Source: HGW-17 sp964516435 (GTDB lineage Bacteria; Myxococcota_A; Polyangia; HGW-17). From it: a stretch of DNA of 64,000 bases. The DNA is taken from assembly GCA_964516435.1 (NCBI GenBank), contig CAZEZP010000095.1:1-64000 (forward strand), in the 5' to 3' direction. Positions 16,638-25,501 of the stretch are shown here, in pieces. The stretch's first letter is position 1, and every line of letters begins with the position of its first letter. The notes below the pieces were generated by a model, which made no database searches, had not been told where the DNA came from, and worked only from the letters and a program-made list of their open reading frames with translations. The position numbers and the translations under genes were made by a program.

Positions 16638-19313
16638 CTATTCCTCGATGGGGGCGAAGCGGGACTGGAAGAAGCGCAGGCGCGAGGGCTCATAGACGAA
16701 CTTGAGCCCCTTGATCTCGTGGCGGCGCTGGTACAGGCGGATGACGCCCTCGGCCACGGCCTTCATGTGGTCGTTGGTGTACACGCGGCGCGGGATGGTC
16801 AGGCGCACCAGTTCGAGCGCCGGGCGGTAGTTCTTGCCATCGGGGGCGCGGCCCTTGGACACGTTGCCGCGCTCCATCGCGCGCACGCCGGTCTCGATGT
16901 AAATCTCGGCCGCCAGGCGCTGGGCGGGATATTCGTCCTGGTCCACGTGGGGCAGGAAACGCTTGACGTCGATGAAGATGGCGTGCGAGCCGGGAGGCAC
17001 CACGATGGGCACGCCGGCGTCCAGCAGCAGGCGGCCCAGGTACTCGGTCTGCTTGACGCGGGAGTGGATGTAGCGATCGTCCACCATTTCCTCGAGGCCG
17101 CGCGCGATGGCCGCGAGATCCGCGATCGCCAGGCCGCCGTCGAAGACGGAGCCCTCGCAGTAGCGCAGCATCTCCTCGGACTTGCGCGCCCACTCCTCGT
17201 TGTCGCGGTAGGCCAGAAGGCCGCCGATGTTGATGAGGAAGTCCTTCTTGCCGGACACCGTGCAGCCGTCGCCGTGGGACATCATCTCGCGCAGGATGTC
17301 GCGGATCCGGATGTTGCGGTAGCGCGGATCCTTCTGCTGGATCATGAAGGCGTTCTCCACGCAGCGGGTGGCGTCGAACATCACCGGAATCTTGTGCTGG
17401 CGGCAGTAGGCGTAGGTCTCCTTGATGTTGTCCATGGAGCAGGGCTGGCCGCCGGCCATGTTCACGGAGAATTCGTAGGAGATGTAAGCGATTCTGTCGG
17501 CGCCGTGCTGTTTGACGAGGGCGTCGAGCTTGGCGATGTCCACGTTGCCCTTCCAGATGAACTCGCTTTCGGGGTTGTGGGCCTCGTCGCAGATCACGTC
17601 CACGAACACGCCGCCGGCCATCTCCTGGTGGAGCTTGGTGGTGGTGAAGTACATGTTGCCCGGCACGAACTGGCCCGGCTTGATCATCACCTGGCTCATG
17701 ATGTGCTCGGCCGCGCGGCCCTGGTGGGTGGGCAGGATGTACTGGTAGCCGAAGAGATCGCGCAGCGTGGCCACGAGGCGCTTGTATTCGGAGGAGCACG
17801 CCGCGGTGGCGCGGGTGGCGTCATAGGCCGCCCACTGGTCCGTGCTCATGGCCGAGGTGCCGGAGTCGGTGAGGAAATCGATGGTGACGTCGGCCGAGCG
17901 CAGCAGGAAGGTGTTGTAGCCGGCTTCCTTCATGGCGCGGAGGCGTTCCTCGCGCGAAAGACCGCCCACCTTCTCGATGGTGTGGATGAGATACGGCATG
18001 CAGGTGAACTCATAGGTCTCGAGGTTGGGAAACACCCCGCGGAACTCGAGTTGATCGCGCCAGCGACCGCCACGCACGAGTTCCAGTTGCCGGATGCGGT
18101 CGCGCTGCCTGTATACGGACACGAGCGCCTCGGCAATCTGGTCGAGTTGGTCGTTGGTGAGCGCGAGCCGCGGAATCTGCACGGGCAGGAGATTGTCGCG
18201 GCCCACCAGGCCGGTGGCGGCGCAGCGCATGCCGCAGGCGAGGTAGATCGCGCACGAGAGCGCCTCGTGCCGGTACTCCTGGATGTGGGGGACGAAGGCA
18301 TCGACCTTGAGGTAGGCGCCGTCGCAGCCGCGTTCCACGGGCAGCCCCGCGTCGAGCAGTTTCTGGGTGAAGCGCTCCACCTGGAACATCAGCCACTGCA
18401 CGGAGGGCTCCTCGATCATCTCGCGCAGGCCGCGGGCGAAGGTCTCCATGGTGCGCCCGGCCATGCCGCCGTAGGTGTGCAGCCCCTCGTAGACCACGAC
18501 CTCGTTCATGAACTTCTCGTAGTCGTCGGGGTTGTCGGCCGCGATGAAGCCGCCGATGTTGCATCGGGCGTCCTGCGCGGCATCCATGAGCAGGATGTTG
18601 GCGCACAGGGCGATGTCCTTGACGATGTCGGCGATGCGCCGGTTCTCCTGGCCGGATTCGTGCTTCTGGATGTACCAGGCGTTCTCCACGGCGCGGGAGA
18701 CGTCGAGCACCAGTTTGCGGCCGCTGGCCTGCACGAGCTTGCGCACGGCCTTGAGGTTGGCAAGCGAGAAGGGATGCTGGCCGTCGGCGAACGCCTGCAT
18801 GCCCACGAGTGGAATGTTCGCGTGAGTCTTGAGCAGTTGCTCGAGTTTCGCCAGGTCCGCGTTGCCAGTGAAGACTTTTTCCTGATGATCGCGGATGTCA
18901 GGCATCTCGACGCCGCGGGGCTCCATGGTGTCCACGCGGGTGCGCCCGTTGGAGGGGACGCTGCTGCCGGACGGAATCAGCGTGGCCGCCAGCAGTTTGA
19001 TGCTTCCCAGGATGTTGTGGGACGGCGTCACGTAGTGGAACCCGAACACGTCCTGGATGGCCGCCACCAGCCGCTCGAAGTTGATGGCCCCGGCATAGGC
19101 CTCGTCGCCGAGCAACTGGCCCGCCAACTGCTCCTGGCTCACCGCCGAGGTGCCCTGCGAGAACATGTCGAAGTTGACCTGATCCTGCGTGAGGTTGAGC
19201 ACGTTGAACTTCGCGTCCACGAGGTGGCGCTTGCGCTCTTCCAGCGTGGGGAAGTTGAGCAGCCGGATGGTCTTGATCTTGTGCGGTTCGTGAATGGGAA
19301 CTTGACGGCTCAT
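16638..19313 (-). CDS. Fused double tyrosine phenol-lyase-like protein
   Basis: 891 residues, twice the family length of ~456, from an ATG behind AAGGAG. Residues ~10-415 and ~432-890 are each a beta-eliminating lyase (tryptophanase/tyrosine phenol-lyase, TPL). The C half is TPL-like: PLP lysine K690 in SGKKD, D648 and R651 in FDATRCVEN, and the equivalents of TPL Arg100 (R533), Thr124 (T557), Arg381 (R815) and Arg404 (R837). Arg381 is a mark of TPL rather than tryptophanase. The N half lost the lysine (Q247) and the arginines. It keeps GDEAYAG (E71, Y73) and YEGLHTYGGMAGR (Y275, Y281), which match TPL Glu69, Tyr71, Tyr285 and Tyr291 and have decayed in the C half (A502, A504, C719, D725). 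It probably cleaves tyrosine or a related amino acid, releasing ammonia and pyruvate. Confidence 0.9.
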   Translation of the reverse strand: MSRQVPIHEPHKIKTIRLLNFPTLEERKRHLVDAKFNVLNLTQDQVNFDMFSQGTSAVSQEQLAGQLLGDEAYAGAINFERLVAAIQDVFGFHYVTPSHNILGSIKLLAATLIPSGSSVPSNGRTRVDTMEPRGVEMPDIRDHQEKVFTGNADLAKLEQLLKTHANIPLVGMQAFADGQHPFSLANLKAVRKLVQASGRKLVLDVSRAVENAWYIQKHESGQENRRIADIVKDIALCANILLMDAAQDARCNIGGFIAADNPDDYEKFMNEVVVYEGLHTYGGMAGRTMETFARGLREMIEEPSVQWLMFQVERFTQKLLDAGLPVERGCDGAYLKVDAFVPHIQEYRHEALSCAIYLACGMRCAATGLVGRDNLLPVQIPRLALTNDQLDQIAEALVSVYRQRDRIRQLELVRGGRWRDQLEFRGVFPNLETYEFTCMPYLIHTIEKVGGLSREERLRAMKEAGYNTFLLRSADVTIDFLTDSGTSAMSTDQWAAYDATRATAACSSEYKRLVATLRDLFGYQYILPTHQGRAAEHIMSQVMIKPGQFVPGNMYFTTTKLHQEMAGGVFVDVICDEAHNPESEFIWKGNVDIAKLDALVKQHGADRIAYISYEFSVNMAGGQPCSMDNIKETYAYCRQHKIPVMFDATRCVENAFMIQQKDPRYRNIRIRDILREMMSHGDGCTVSGKKDFLINIGGLLAYRDNEEWARKSEEMLRYCEGSVFDGGLAIADLAAIARGLEEMVDDRYIHSRVKQTEYLGRLLLDAGVPIVVPPGSHAIFIDVKRFLPHVDQDEYPAQRLAAEIYIETGVRAMERGNVSKGRAPDGKNYRPALELVRLTIPRRVYTNDHMKAVAEGVIRLYQRRHEIKGLKFVYEPSRLRFFQSRFAPIEE

Positions 19314-19447
19314 CGCATACTCCTTGGAAACGGGTGAAGGATTCGGGCCCCTGCCCGGAGCGAAACCGCAGCTACCATAACGAGGCGCTTTCGGGAAGTC
19401 AACAATCGGACACGGGAGGGAAAGCAGGGAACTGCATTATTTTTTTC

Positions 19448-19476
19448 TTGACTTAGAAAAAGTCATAGTTTACATA
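19448..19476 (+). promoter_or_regulatory. Sigma-70-like promoter of the LVIVD lipoprotein gene
   Basis: TTGACT at 19448-19453 and TACATA at 19471-19476 are separated by 17 bases in an AT-rich stretch about 49 bases before the next start codon. Confidence 0.6.
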
Positions 19477-19524
19477 CCTTGTTACCCCATTGAAGGGAAA
19501 TACAGTGTGGAAAGGAGCAACAAC

Positions 19525-20559
19525 ATGAAAACAGAAAAGTCTATCCGGGTTTTATTGGCCATTCTGACAATTGGATTCATCGCCTGCACATCGGAAGAAT
19601 CCACAAACAATGGGAACAACGGGAACAACGGAAACCTTGGTGAAATCGTAGGGACTTTGTCTCTCGATTATGCCACGGATGTCGCCGTCGCAGGCAGTCA
19701 CGCATTCGTTGCATGCAAGAGCCGTGGCGTAGCGGTCGTCGACATTTCCAATGTCCAGAGCCCCACACTCGTGACGACGCTGGCCACCCATGGCGAATCA
19801 CGGGAACTTTTCATCGCCAACAACAAGTTGTACGTTGCCGATTTTACTGGTGGCATCACCGTGTTCGACATAGCGAATCCGGCGGCTCCAACGGAACTGG
19901 ACAATTATGAAGCCACCGGTGAGCATGTGAACGATGTATTTGCAACCGCGCAAAACATTTATGAGGCCGGCGGCGAAGCCAACGACGGTTTGCTTGTCAT
20001 CCGGGATGCCTCAGGCAACCAACTCGGCACCTATATCAATAACGATGGCACAGAGGAAGACCGCGGTTTTTCGGCCGTATGGGTGGATGGCAACTATGCC
20101 TATGCCGGCACCAACGGTGGATGGTTGCACATCATCGATGTTTCCAATCCGGCTTCGCCTGCGAACGTCGCCACTTACTACAATCAGGGCACTGCCGGTC
20201 ATGAGCCCTGGATTCTGGATGTCGCCGTCTCCAGCGGAAAAGCCTATCTGGCAGACTGGGGTGCCGGCCTGATTGCTTTGGACGTTTCCAATCCGGCTAG
20301 TCCCCAGGAACTGGGCGTCTTCACCGCTGCAGAGGATGGCCCCAACTTCTATGACGTGATACTGGATGGCAACAAAGCCTATACGGCCAACGGCTGGGGT
20401 GGCATGGCAGTCGTAGATGTTTCCAATCCAGCCAGCATGACGCTTGCGCTGACCACCAATCCCAGTTCTTCTTCCTACCAGGGGATTGCCCTGTACAACA
20501 ATTATGCCGTCATTGCAGATAATGGGGTGCAGCAACTGGTCATCGTAAAAGTTAAATAA
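19525..20559 (+). CDS. LVIVD-repeat beta-propeller lipoprotein
   Basis: 344 residues from the ATG at 19525, behind AAAGGAG. It opens with a lipoprotein signal (LLAILTIGFIAC, lipid-bearing Cys ~20) and a Ser/Thr/Asn-rich linker with GNNGNNGN repeats. The rest consists of about seven repeats of the LVIVD type, seen as GVAVVDISN, GITVFDIAN, WLHIIDVSN, LIALDVSN, MAVVDVSN and LVIVKV, spaced about 45 residues apart, which predicts a surface beta-propeller. The role is unknown; such proteins are usually exported binding or adhesion proteins. It has its own promoter and no operon partner. Confidence 0.85.
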   Translation: MKTEKSIRVLLAILTIGFIACTSEESTNNGNNGNNGNLGEIVGTLSLDYATDVAVAGSHAFVACKSRGVAVVDISNVQSPTLVTTLATHGESRELFIANNKLYVADFTGGITVFDIANPAAPTELDNYEATGEHVNDVFATAQNIYEAGGEANDGLLVIRDASGNQLGTYINNDGTEEDRGFSAVWVDGNYAYAGTNGGWLHIIDVSNPASPANVATYYNQGTAGHEPWILDVAVSSGKAYLADWGAGLIALDVSNPASPQELGVFTAAEDGPNFYDVILDGNKAYTANGWGGMAVVDVSNPASMTLALTTNPSSSSYQGIALYNNYAVIADNGVQQLVIVKVK

Positions 20560-20696
20560 AATAATAAGTTTCCCCCCTTCCTCTTCTCCCCTCTTGAGTT
20601 TGCGATATCACTCAAAAAAAATATCTCTTATGAAAAAGCCAAATGCCATGGAAAAGCCATTTCCTGGCCCCACATGGTTGGCCCCACATGCAAAGA

Positions 20697-22265
20697 CTAC
20701 TCTTTTTTTTTAAACAATAAGTCCAGTTTCTGCCGCTGCGCGTGGGCGTCCGTGCGGCGCGGGCGGGGAGGCGTTTCGGGCGCCGGACGCAGGGAGAGCG
20801 AGATGCGGCCCTTTTCCGGATCCACCTGCAAAACCCGGCAGAGGACGCGCTGGCCCAGTTGCAGGACGACGGCCGGATCCCGCACGGGACCTTCGCCCAT
20901 CTCGGAGACATGGATGAAGCCGTCCTGCTCCAGGCCGAGATTCACGAACGCGCCGAAGGGCACGATGGATGTGACGACGCCGGGAAGTTGCATGCCGGGC
21001 CGCAGATCCGAAATGCGCTTCACCAGGGCGCCCGGAACCGGACGGGCGACGGCGCCCCCCCGCTGCGCCGGCCTTGCGCCGCTCTCGCGCTGCAGGCGCA
21101 CCCATTCCACCATGTCCGAGAAGGCCGGCTGCAGGAGGGATTCCGGAATTTCCGGCTGGTATTCCGCAAGCCCCAGCCGGGAAGCGGGAATCTTCGACCA
21201 CGCGTCAAAGGGATCCAGCGCCCGCTCCAGCAGGATGCGCGCCGAAGCCATGTGCGCAGGGACGCCTGGATGGCGCTGGCGGGACCAGGACAGCGCGGCC
21301 GGCCGCACGGGAATCAGGAGGCGCCGGGAAAGCGCCTGCCGCAGACGCTGCAGGCGCGCGTGGTCGGGAGCCGAGGCAGGAATTGCCACCGGCACGTCCG
21401 GATGCGTCCCGCACCAGGCGAGCAATTGCGAAAAACCCTTTTCATCCGGAGAAAAACCGCGCGGCGCCCCCCATTGCCCCCGCGCGTCCCGGAAAACCGC
21501 GCCGATGCTCTGCCGGGGCGCACCCACGTAAAGACCGATGGCCCCCTGCCCCGCCTCCATGCCGGACGATTCGAGCAGTCCGCGGTAGACTTCCGCCGCC
21601 GCCTGCACGGCTTCACGCCGGGCGCGGGCCACGGTTTCCTCCCAGAGCAGCCGCGGCAGGACTTGCAGCCAGGAGGAAAAAAGCGCATCGGGCCAGCGCG
21701 GATCCCGGCGAAGGCTCCACTGCCACGCCAGTTCCTCGGCGGGCGGCTCCACGCCGATGTGCAGCGCGCCCGCGGCTGCCGCCCGCACGGCAGCCAGCAC
21801 CCTGTGGGATGGCAGTTCTCCGGGTGAAGCATGCAAGGAGAGCAAATCCGAGAAGGAAGGATGCACGGGAAGGCTTCCCGCTGCCACAAAACGCACCCGG
21901 GCGCGCTGCATCCCCAGAGCGAACAGCACCCGGGCCACGGCCAGAAAGCGGGTTTCGTCGCCAGCCGGCAGTCCATCCGGCGCGGCGCAGGCCAGGCGAA
22001 CCGAGAGCACATCCGCCAGTTCGGAGCCGAACCGGGGCGCGCAGGCCTCGATCGGCTTCTTCAGCAAGCGGTATTCGTCATGCAGACGCCGCCAGGCCCA
22101 GATCTGGGCCGGCGCCATCTTCTGGCCCGCCTCCGAGCGGCACAGTCCGGCGAAACTGGCGCCATTCTCCAGTTCCCGGGCGAAATGCACCGCGGCTTCC
22201 TCGCCGAACATCCAGTCTTTCTGCAGCCAGAACACGAACGCGGTCACGACACGGCTCTGCCACAA
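20697..22265 (-). CDS. Divergent Tex-like protein with C-terminal S1 domain
   Basis: 522 residues from the furthest start (TTG at 22265); the ATG at 22211 is a reasonable alternative. Residues ~410-490 form a clear S1 RNA-binding domain (PGVVTSIVPFGAFVNLGL, DGFIHVSEM, GRISLSLR). Earlier parts recall the Tex N-terminal helical domain and the YqgF-like core (GAIGLYVGAPRQSIGAVF), but they are shorter and divergent; true Tex is ~770 residues. It may be a degenerate paralogue that kept RNA binding. It is the last gene of the signalling operon, about 50 bases behind a response regulator. The end has a run of nine A in the coding strand. Confidence 0.65.
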   Translation of the reverse strand: MWQSRVVTAFVFWLQKDWMFGEEAAVHFARELENGASFAGLCRSEAGQKMAPAQIWAWRRLHDEYRLLKKPIEACAPRFGSELADVLSVRLACAAPDGLPAGDETRFLAVARVLFALGMQRARVRFVAAGSLPVHPSFSDLLSLHASPGELPSHRVLAAVRAAAAGALHIGVEPPAEELAWQWSLRRDPRWPDALFSSWLQVLPRLLWEETVARARREAVQAAAEVYRGLLESSGMEAGQGAIGLYVGAPRQSIGAVFRDARGQWGAPRGFSPDEKGFSQLLAWCGTHPDVPVAIPASAPDHARLQRLRQALSRRLLIPVRPAALSWSRQRHPGVPAHMASARILLERALDPFDAWSKIPASRLGLAEYQPEIPESLLQPAFSDMVEWVRLQRESGARPAQRGGAVARPVPGALVKRISDLRPGMQLPGVVTSIVPFGAFVNLGLEQDGFIHVSEMGEGPVRDPAVVLQLGQRVLCRVLQVDPEKGRISLSLRPAPETPPRPRRTDAHAQRQKLDLLFKKKE

Positions 22266-22314
22266 AACGCCCCCCGTGGCAAGAATGCCGTCCTGCTCTT
22301 CGACGTAACGGACA

Positions 22315-23397
22315 TCAGGTGGACGGGTTTGAGGATTGCATCTTCTTGCGCAGGATTTCCAGATTCAGTTGCAAAGTCCTGTTTTCCGGGTCCAGGCGGG
22401 CGGCTTCCTGCCAGGCCGCCAGCGCCGACTCGTAGCGCTTCTCCCGCAGGTGCTCGTAGCCCTCGTCCAGCAGCCGCGAGTAGCGCTGCATGGGCGATTC
22501 CGGCTCGCCGGACGGCTCCGGCAGAGCGGTCTTGCGCCGGATTTCGGCTTCCATGGCGCGATGCTGGGCGGCCATGGCCTCTTCCATGGCCGAACGGGAG
22601 AGCGACAGGTCGGCCGGCGTGGACTTCTTGGCCACCGTGCGGCCATCCACCATCACCACCGTGGTGTAGGCCGGCGCGGGCCGCTCGGTGAACTCGGTCT
22701 GGACCTGGAACAACTTCCCCAGCACATGCACGCCCGAGAGTTGTCCCATGGGCTTTTCCCGAAGGACGGGCCCCGGAGCCGGGGCCGCGGCCTCGGCGAT
22801 TCCGGCGAAATCCACCGGGTCGACATGGATGGAGAAACGGCCGGAGGATGCGTCGAACACGCGGTCGAGCCTTTCCATGTCGGCCTCGTCCACCTCGCCG
22901 GCGCGCAGACGCAGGCGGACCGTGCCTTCCGGCGCTTCCACCTCGAGCGTTCCGAAAATGCCCTTGGTTTCCACGAACTGCAGGATGCGCACCATGGAGA
23001 TGCGGGACAAATCCCCCACGAAGGCCGCGTGCCGCTTGCGGCGCGACAGGACGGCGCGAACGCGGGCGGCCAGGACGGCCGGAGAAACCGGCTTGACCAG
23101 ATAGTCCTGCGCCCCCATCTCCAGCGCGCGCACGACGTTCGCATCGTCGGCATGGCCCGTAAGAAAGATGAACGGCGTCTGGCGGGACGCATGGCGAAAC
23201 TGGTATTCCTGGAAGAACGCGAACCCGTCCATTTCCGGCATGGAAAGATCAGTCACGACGCATTCCGGGTCGACGCTGCCCGCCGCATCCAGCGCCTGGC
23301 GCGCATCGGCGAACCGGTGTGTCGAAAACCCAGCGGCTTCCAGTGCATCGGCAGCGGCATCACGTACGCCGGCTTCGTCATCCACCACAAAAATCAT
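22315..23397 (-). CDS. Response regulator: receiver, DUF4388 (PATAN), TPR tail
   Basis: 360 residues. Residues 1-118 are a receiver domain with the acidic pair VVDDE, phospho-acceptor Asp in VVTDLSMPEMDG and Lys in LVKPVSP. A DUF4388/PATAN module follows (GDLSRISMVRILQFVETKG), then a linker and a C-terminal tetratricopeptide-like helix pair (LLDEGYEHLREKRYESALAAW). There is no DNA-binding domain, so output is probably by protein contact. Homologues of the architecture are common in deltaproteobacterial signalling. It lies downstream of the histidine kinase in the same operon. Confidence 0.88.
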   Translation of the reverse strand: MIFVVDDEAGVRDAAADALEAAGFSTHRFADARQALDAAGSVDPECVVTDLSMPEMDGFAFFQEYQFRHASRQTPFIFLTGHADDANVVRALEMGAQDYLVKPVSPAVLAARVRAVLSRRKRHAAFVGDLSRISMVRILQFVETKGIFGTLEVEAPEGTVRLRLRAGEVDEADMERLDRVFDASSGRFSIHVDPVDFAGIAEAAAPAPGPVLREKPMGQLSGVHVLGKLFQVQTEFTERPAPAYTTVVMVDGRTVAKKSTPADLSLSRSAMEEAMAAQHRAMEAEIRRKTALPEPSGEPESPMQRYSRLLDEGYEHLREKRYESALAAWQEAARLDPENRTLQLNLEILRKKMQSSNPST

Positions 23398-23412
23398 GGC
23401 ATCCTCCCGCCA

Positions 23413-23898
23413 TCAGGCTTCATGCAGGATGGCCGAGACGGCCCCCACGGTCAACTCCAGTTCGCTACCCGCATCGACTTCGGAAGAACAGAAGACGAGC
23501 AGGCACAACGGCGTCGAACCCGCCGCGAACGTGCGCATCACCAGTTTTTCCGAAAATCCGACGTCCAGGGAGATCGTCTCGGGCGCATGGGGCAGGCCCA
23601 GCCTGGCCACCCGCTCCAGCGCATCCGCGAGCACGGCGGCCAGGGCGGACAGCGCCCCGGCATCCAGCGGCGCAGATACGGCGGAAAACAGCATGCCGGA
23701 GGCGTCGGCCAGAGCGGCTCCCGAAAAGCCGCCGCGTTCGCAGGCGGTCTGGAGCGTGGCATCCAGTTTCTCCTGGCGCGTCGCGAACTGCAAAAGCGCA
23801 GGAACGGATTCATCCTGTTTCCCGCCGGCCACCGGAGACGGCTCCCGGAGACGATCCAGCAGGTGGCTCCAACGTGCGATGTCGATGACTCCGTTCAT
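23413..23898 (-). CDS. Small regulator, possibly Roadblock/LC7-like
   Basis: 161 residues from the ATG at 23898, which overlaps the stop of the ParA-like gene (ATGA) and has GGAGGG upstream. After a 45-residue helical start, the pattern ATLQTACERGGFSGAALADASGMLFSAV then LAAVLADALERVARLGL resembles Roadblock/LC7 proteins, which bind small GTPases or ATPases. The match is weak. Its tight coupling to the ATPase gene suggests a partner or regulator of that protein. Confidence 0.6.
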   Translation of the reverse strand: MNGVIDIARWSHLLDRLREPSPVAGGKQDESVPALLQFATRQEKLDATLQTACERGGFSGAALADASGMLFSAVSAPLDAGALSALAAVLADALERVARLGLPHAPETISLDVGFSEKLVMRTFAAGSTPLCLLVFCSSEVDAGSELELTVGAVSAILHEA

Positions 23899-24557
23899 GA
23901 CGATCCCTCCTTCCCGTCGGTCTCTTCGAGCCATTCCAGCGCCAGCCGGGCGCTCTGGCGATACAGCAGGGTGCCCGGCGCGGCGAAAAGGGGAAGCCGT
24001 GCCGCGGCGGCGAACGCCGCATCCTGCCAGACGACGGTTTCCTGCACGCGTCCGGGGCCCAGGCCGCGCAGGGATGCGGCATGTTCCCACTGGACGGGTG
24101 AAGCGGCATCCACCCGGGTGAGCAGAACCCTGTGCAGGGAAAACCCGGGATGGCGTTCGCGCAGCATGGCCAGTTCCTCCAGGAAATCGCCGAACAGGGC
24201 CAGCGAGAGTTCGGATGCATCCGTGCAGAGCACCAGGCGGGCGTCCAGCATCGGGCGGGCGCCGGTGATGGGCCAGCGGGGCGGCGCATCCACGAGCACC
24301 CAGTCGAAATCCACGCCATCCACGGCCGATGGTTCGCCGGCTTCCACCTGCAGGCCCGTGTCCGCCACCGGCAGGCGGATTCCCGCAGCGGCCTCCCGTG
24401 GCGAGATGCCGGCGGCGCGCGCCAGCCCCCGCATCGGATCGGCATCCACGCACAGCACGCGCTGCCCCATGCGGGCCAGATGCCGGGCGGTATTGAGCAG
24501 GGTGGTCGTCTTCCCGACTCCCCCAGCCGCCGAAACGAAAATGAGAACCTGCGTCAT
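23895..24557 (-). CDS. ParA/MinD-like ATPase with altered Walker A
   Basis: 220 residues from the ATG at 24557 (AAGGAGG ribosome site). The fold is SIMIBI-class: AAGGVGKTTTLLN at the N-terminus, LCVDADPM (switch I region), then VLVDAPPRW. ParA/MinD proteins normally have KGGxGKT; here the signature lysine before GG is Ala11, while Lys16 of the P-loop remains. Loss of the signature lysine usually affects dimerisation-dependent hydrolysis, so it may act as a binding switch. It overlaps genes on both sides, so it is firmly within the signalling operon. Confidence 0.82.
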   Translation of the reverse strand: MTQVLIFVSAAGGVGKTTTLLNTARHLARMGQRVLCVDADPMRGLARAAGISPREAAAGIRLPVADTGLQVEAGEPSAVDGVDFDWVLVDAPPRWPITGARPMLDARLVLCTDASELSLALFGDFLEELAMLRERHPGFSLHRVLLTRVDAASPVQWEHAASLRGLGPGRVQETVVWQDAAFAAAARLPLFAAPGTLLYRQSARLALEWLEETDGKEGSS

Positions 24558-25489
24558 GGCTGACCTCCTTGCCAATCGGACCCGTCTTCACCCGGACCGG
24601 TCGACGGCCGAAGCACGCCCTCGGACAACAGGCCGGTCAAACGGCGGGCCCCTTCGTCCAGATCGCCCGGATACAGCGCCAGAAAACGCCCGGCCGACAG
24701 AGGAAAATCTGCCCACGGGGAAAAACCCCCCTGCCCTGCCGGATCCGGTTCCAGCCATGTATCCCAGCCGATACCCTTCGGCAGTTCATGGCCCCATTCG
24801 TCCATGCGCCGTACGGCATCCAGCAGCAATCCGCCCAGAAAATCCCCTTCGTTTCCGGCTTCCTCGTCCGTGGACAGGAAGCGTACGAAAAAATTCCCAT
24901 GCGCCGAAAGCACGATGCGCATCAGGGCATCCGCACCCGCAAAGGAACCGAAAGCGGCATCCACGAAGCGGCCCCTGTGTACGTCGATGTGCGCCGGAAG
25001 GTCGGGCAGTTCCACGCGGGCGGTCTTCTGCCCGATTTCGAGCGTGGAGAGCAGATCGAAAAGCCCCATGTCCCGCAATCGCCCCTGCAGGTGGGCGGAC
25101 CGGACGGCGTAGCGGCGCGAGCGGCGAAGCGCGGCATGCACCCTGGCCATCAGTTCGGCGCGGTCGAACGGCTTGACGATGTAGTCCTCGGCCCCACCCT
25201 CCAGCGCACGGACCTTGAGATTCGGGCGGTCGTGGGAAGTCAGGAAGAGCACCGGGACACCCTGCAGTCGGGGTTCTTCCTGCAGGCGCCGCAGGACGGC
25301 GAAACCATCCATCTTCGGCATCTGAAGGTCCAGAAGAATCAGGTCCGGCGGATTTTCCCGCGCCATCCCGATTCCCTGGAGGCCATCGGCCGCAGATTCG
25401 GCCTGCAATCCCGCCCGCTCCAGATAATCCGACAGCACCTCACGGTGCATCTCGTCGTCATCGATGATGAGAATCCGGTAGGAATCCAT
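24554..25489 (-). CDS. Response regulator: receiver plus DUF4388-like domain
   Basis: 311 residues behind GGAGGATAGGG. The receiver is complete: IIDDDE, Asp in LILLDLQMPKMDG, Thr/Ser in LFLTSHD and Lys in IVKPFDR. From ~135, LQGRLRDMGLFDLLSTLEIGQKTARVEL is a DUF4388/PATAN module. The last 80 residues are not recognised. Paralogue of the regulator at 22315-23397, without its TPR tail. It overlaps the ParA-like gene by four bases and follows the kinase by 12. Confidence 0.88.
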   Translation of the reverse strand: MDSYRILIIDDDEMHREVLSDYLERAGLQAESAADGLQGIGMARENPPDLILLDLQMPKMDGFAVLRRLQEEPRLQGVPVLFLTSHDRPNLKVRALEGGAEDYIVKPFDRAELMARVHAALRRSRRYAVRSAHLQGRLRDMGLFDLLSTLEIGQKTARVELPDLPAHIDVHRGRFVDAAFGSFAGADALMRIVLSAHGNFFVRFLSTDEEAGNEGDFLGGLLLDAVRRMDEWGHELPKGIGWDTWLEPDPAGQGGFSPWADFPLSAGRFLALYPGDLDEGARRLTGLLSEGVLRPSTGPGEDGSDWQGGQP

Positions 25490-25501
25490 CCCTATCCTCC
25501 A

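Noticed and set aside
16638..19313. Simple reading as tryptophanase
   Set aside because: The C half has Arg at the position that marks tyrosine phenol-lyase and the N half lacks the PLP lysine, so plain tnaA would mislead.
16500..19337. A plus-strand open frame of 945 residues rich in His, Val and Ala
   Set aside because: It is the antisense shadow of the fused lyase gene.
20590..20618. Possible terminator TTGAGT...ACTCAA followed by A-rich DNA
   Set aside because: The 6-bp stem is AT-rich with a 10-base loop and lacks a T-run in the reading direction of the lipoprotein gene.
20665..20690. TGGCCCCACATG repeated twice with two bases between
   Set aside because: A single 12-base direct repeat in an intergenic spot is too little to call an element.
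22336..25176. A plus-strand frame of 946 residues
   Set aside because: It lies antisense to the two response regulators and the ATPase and has no recognisable domain.
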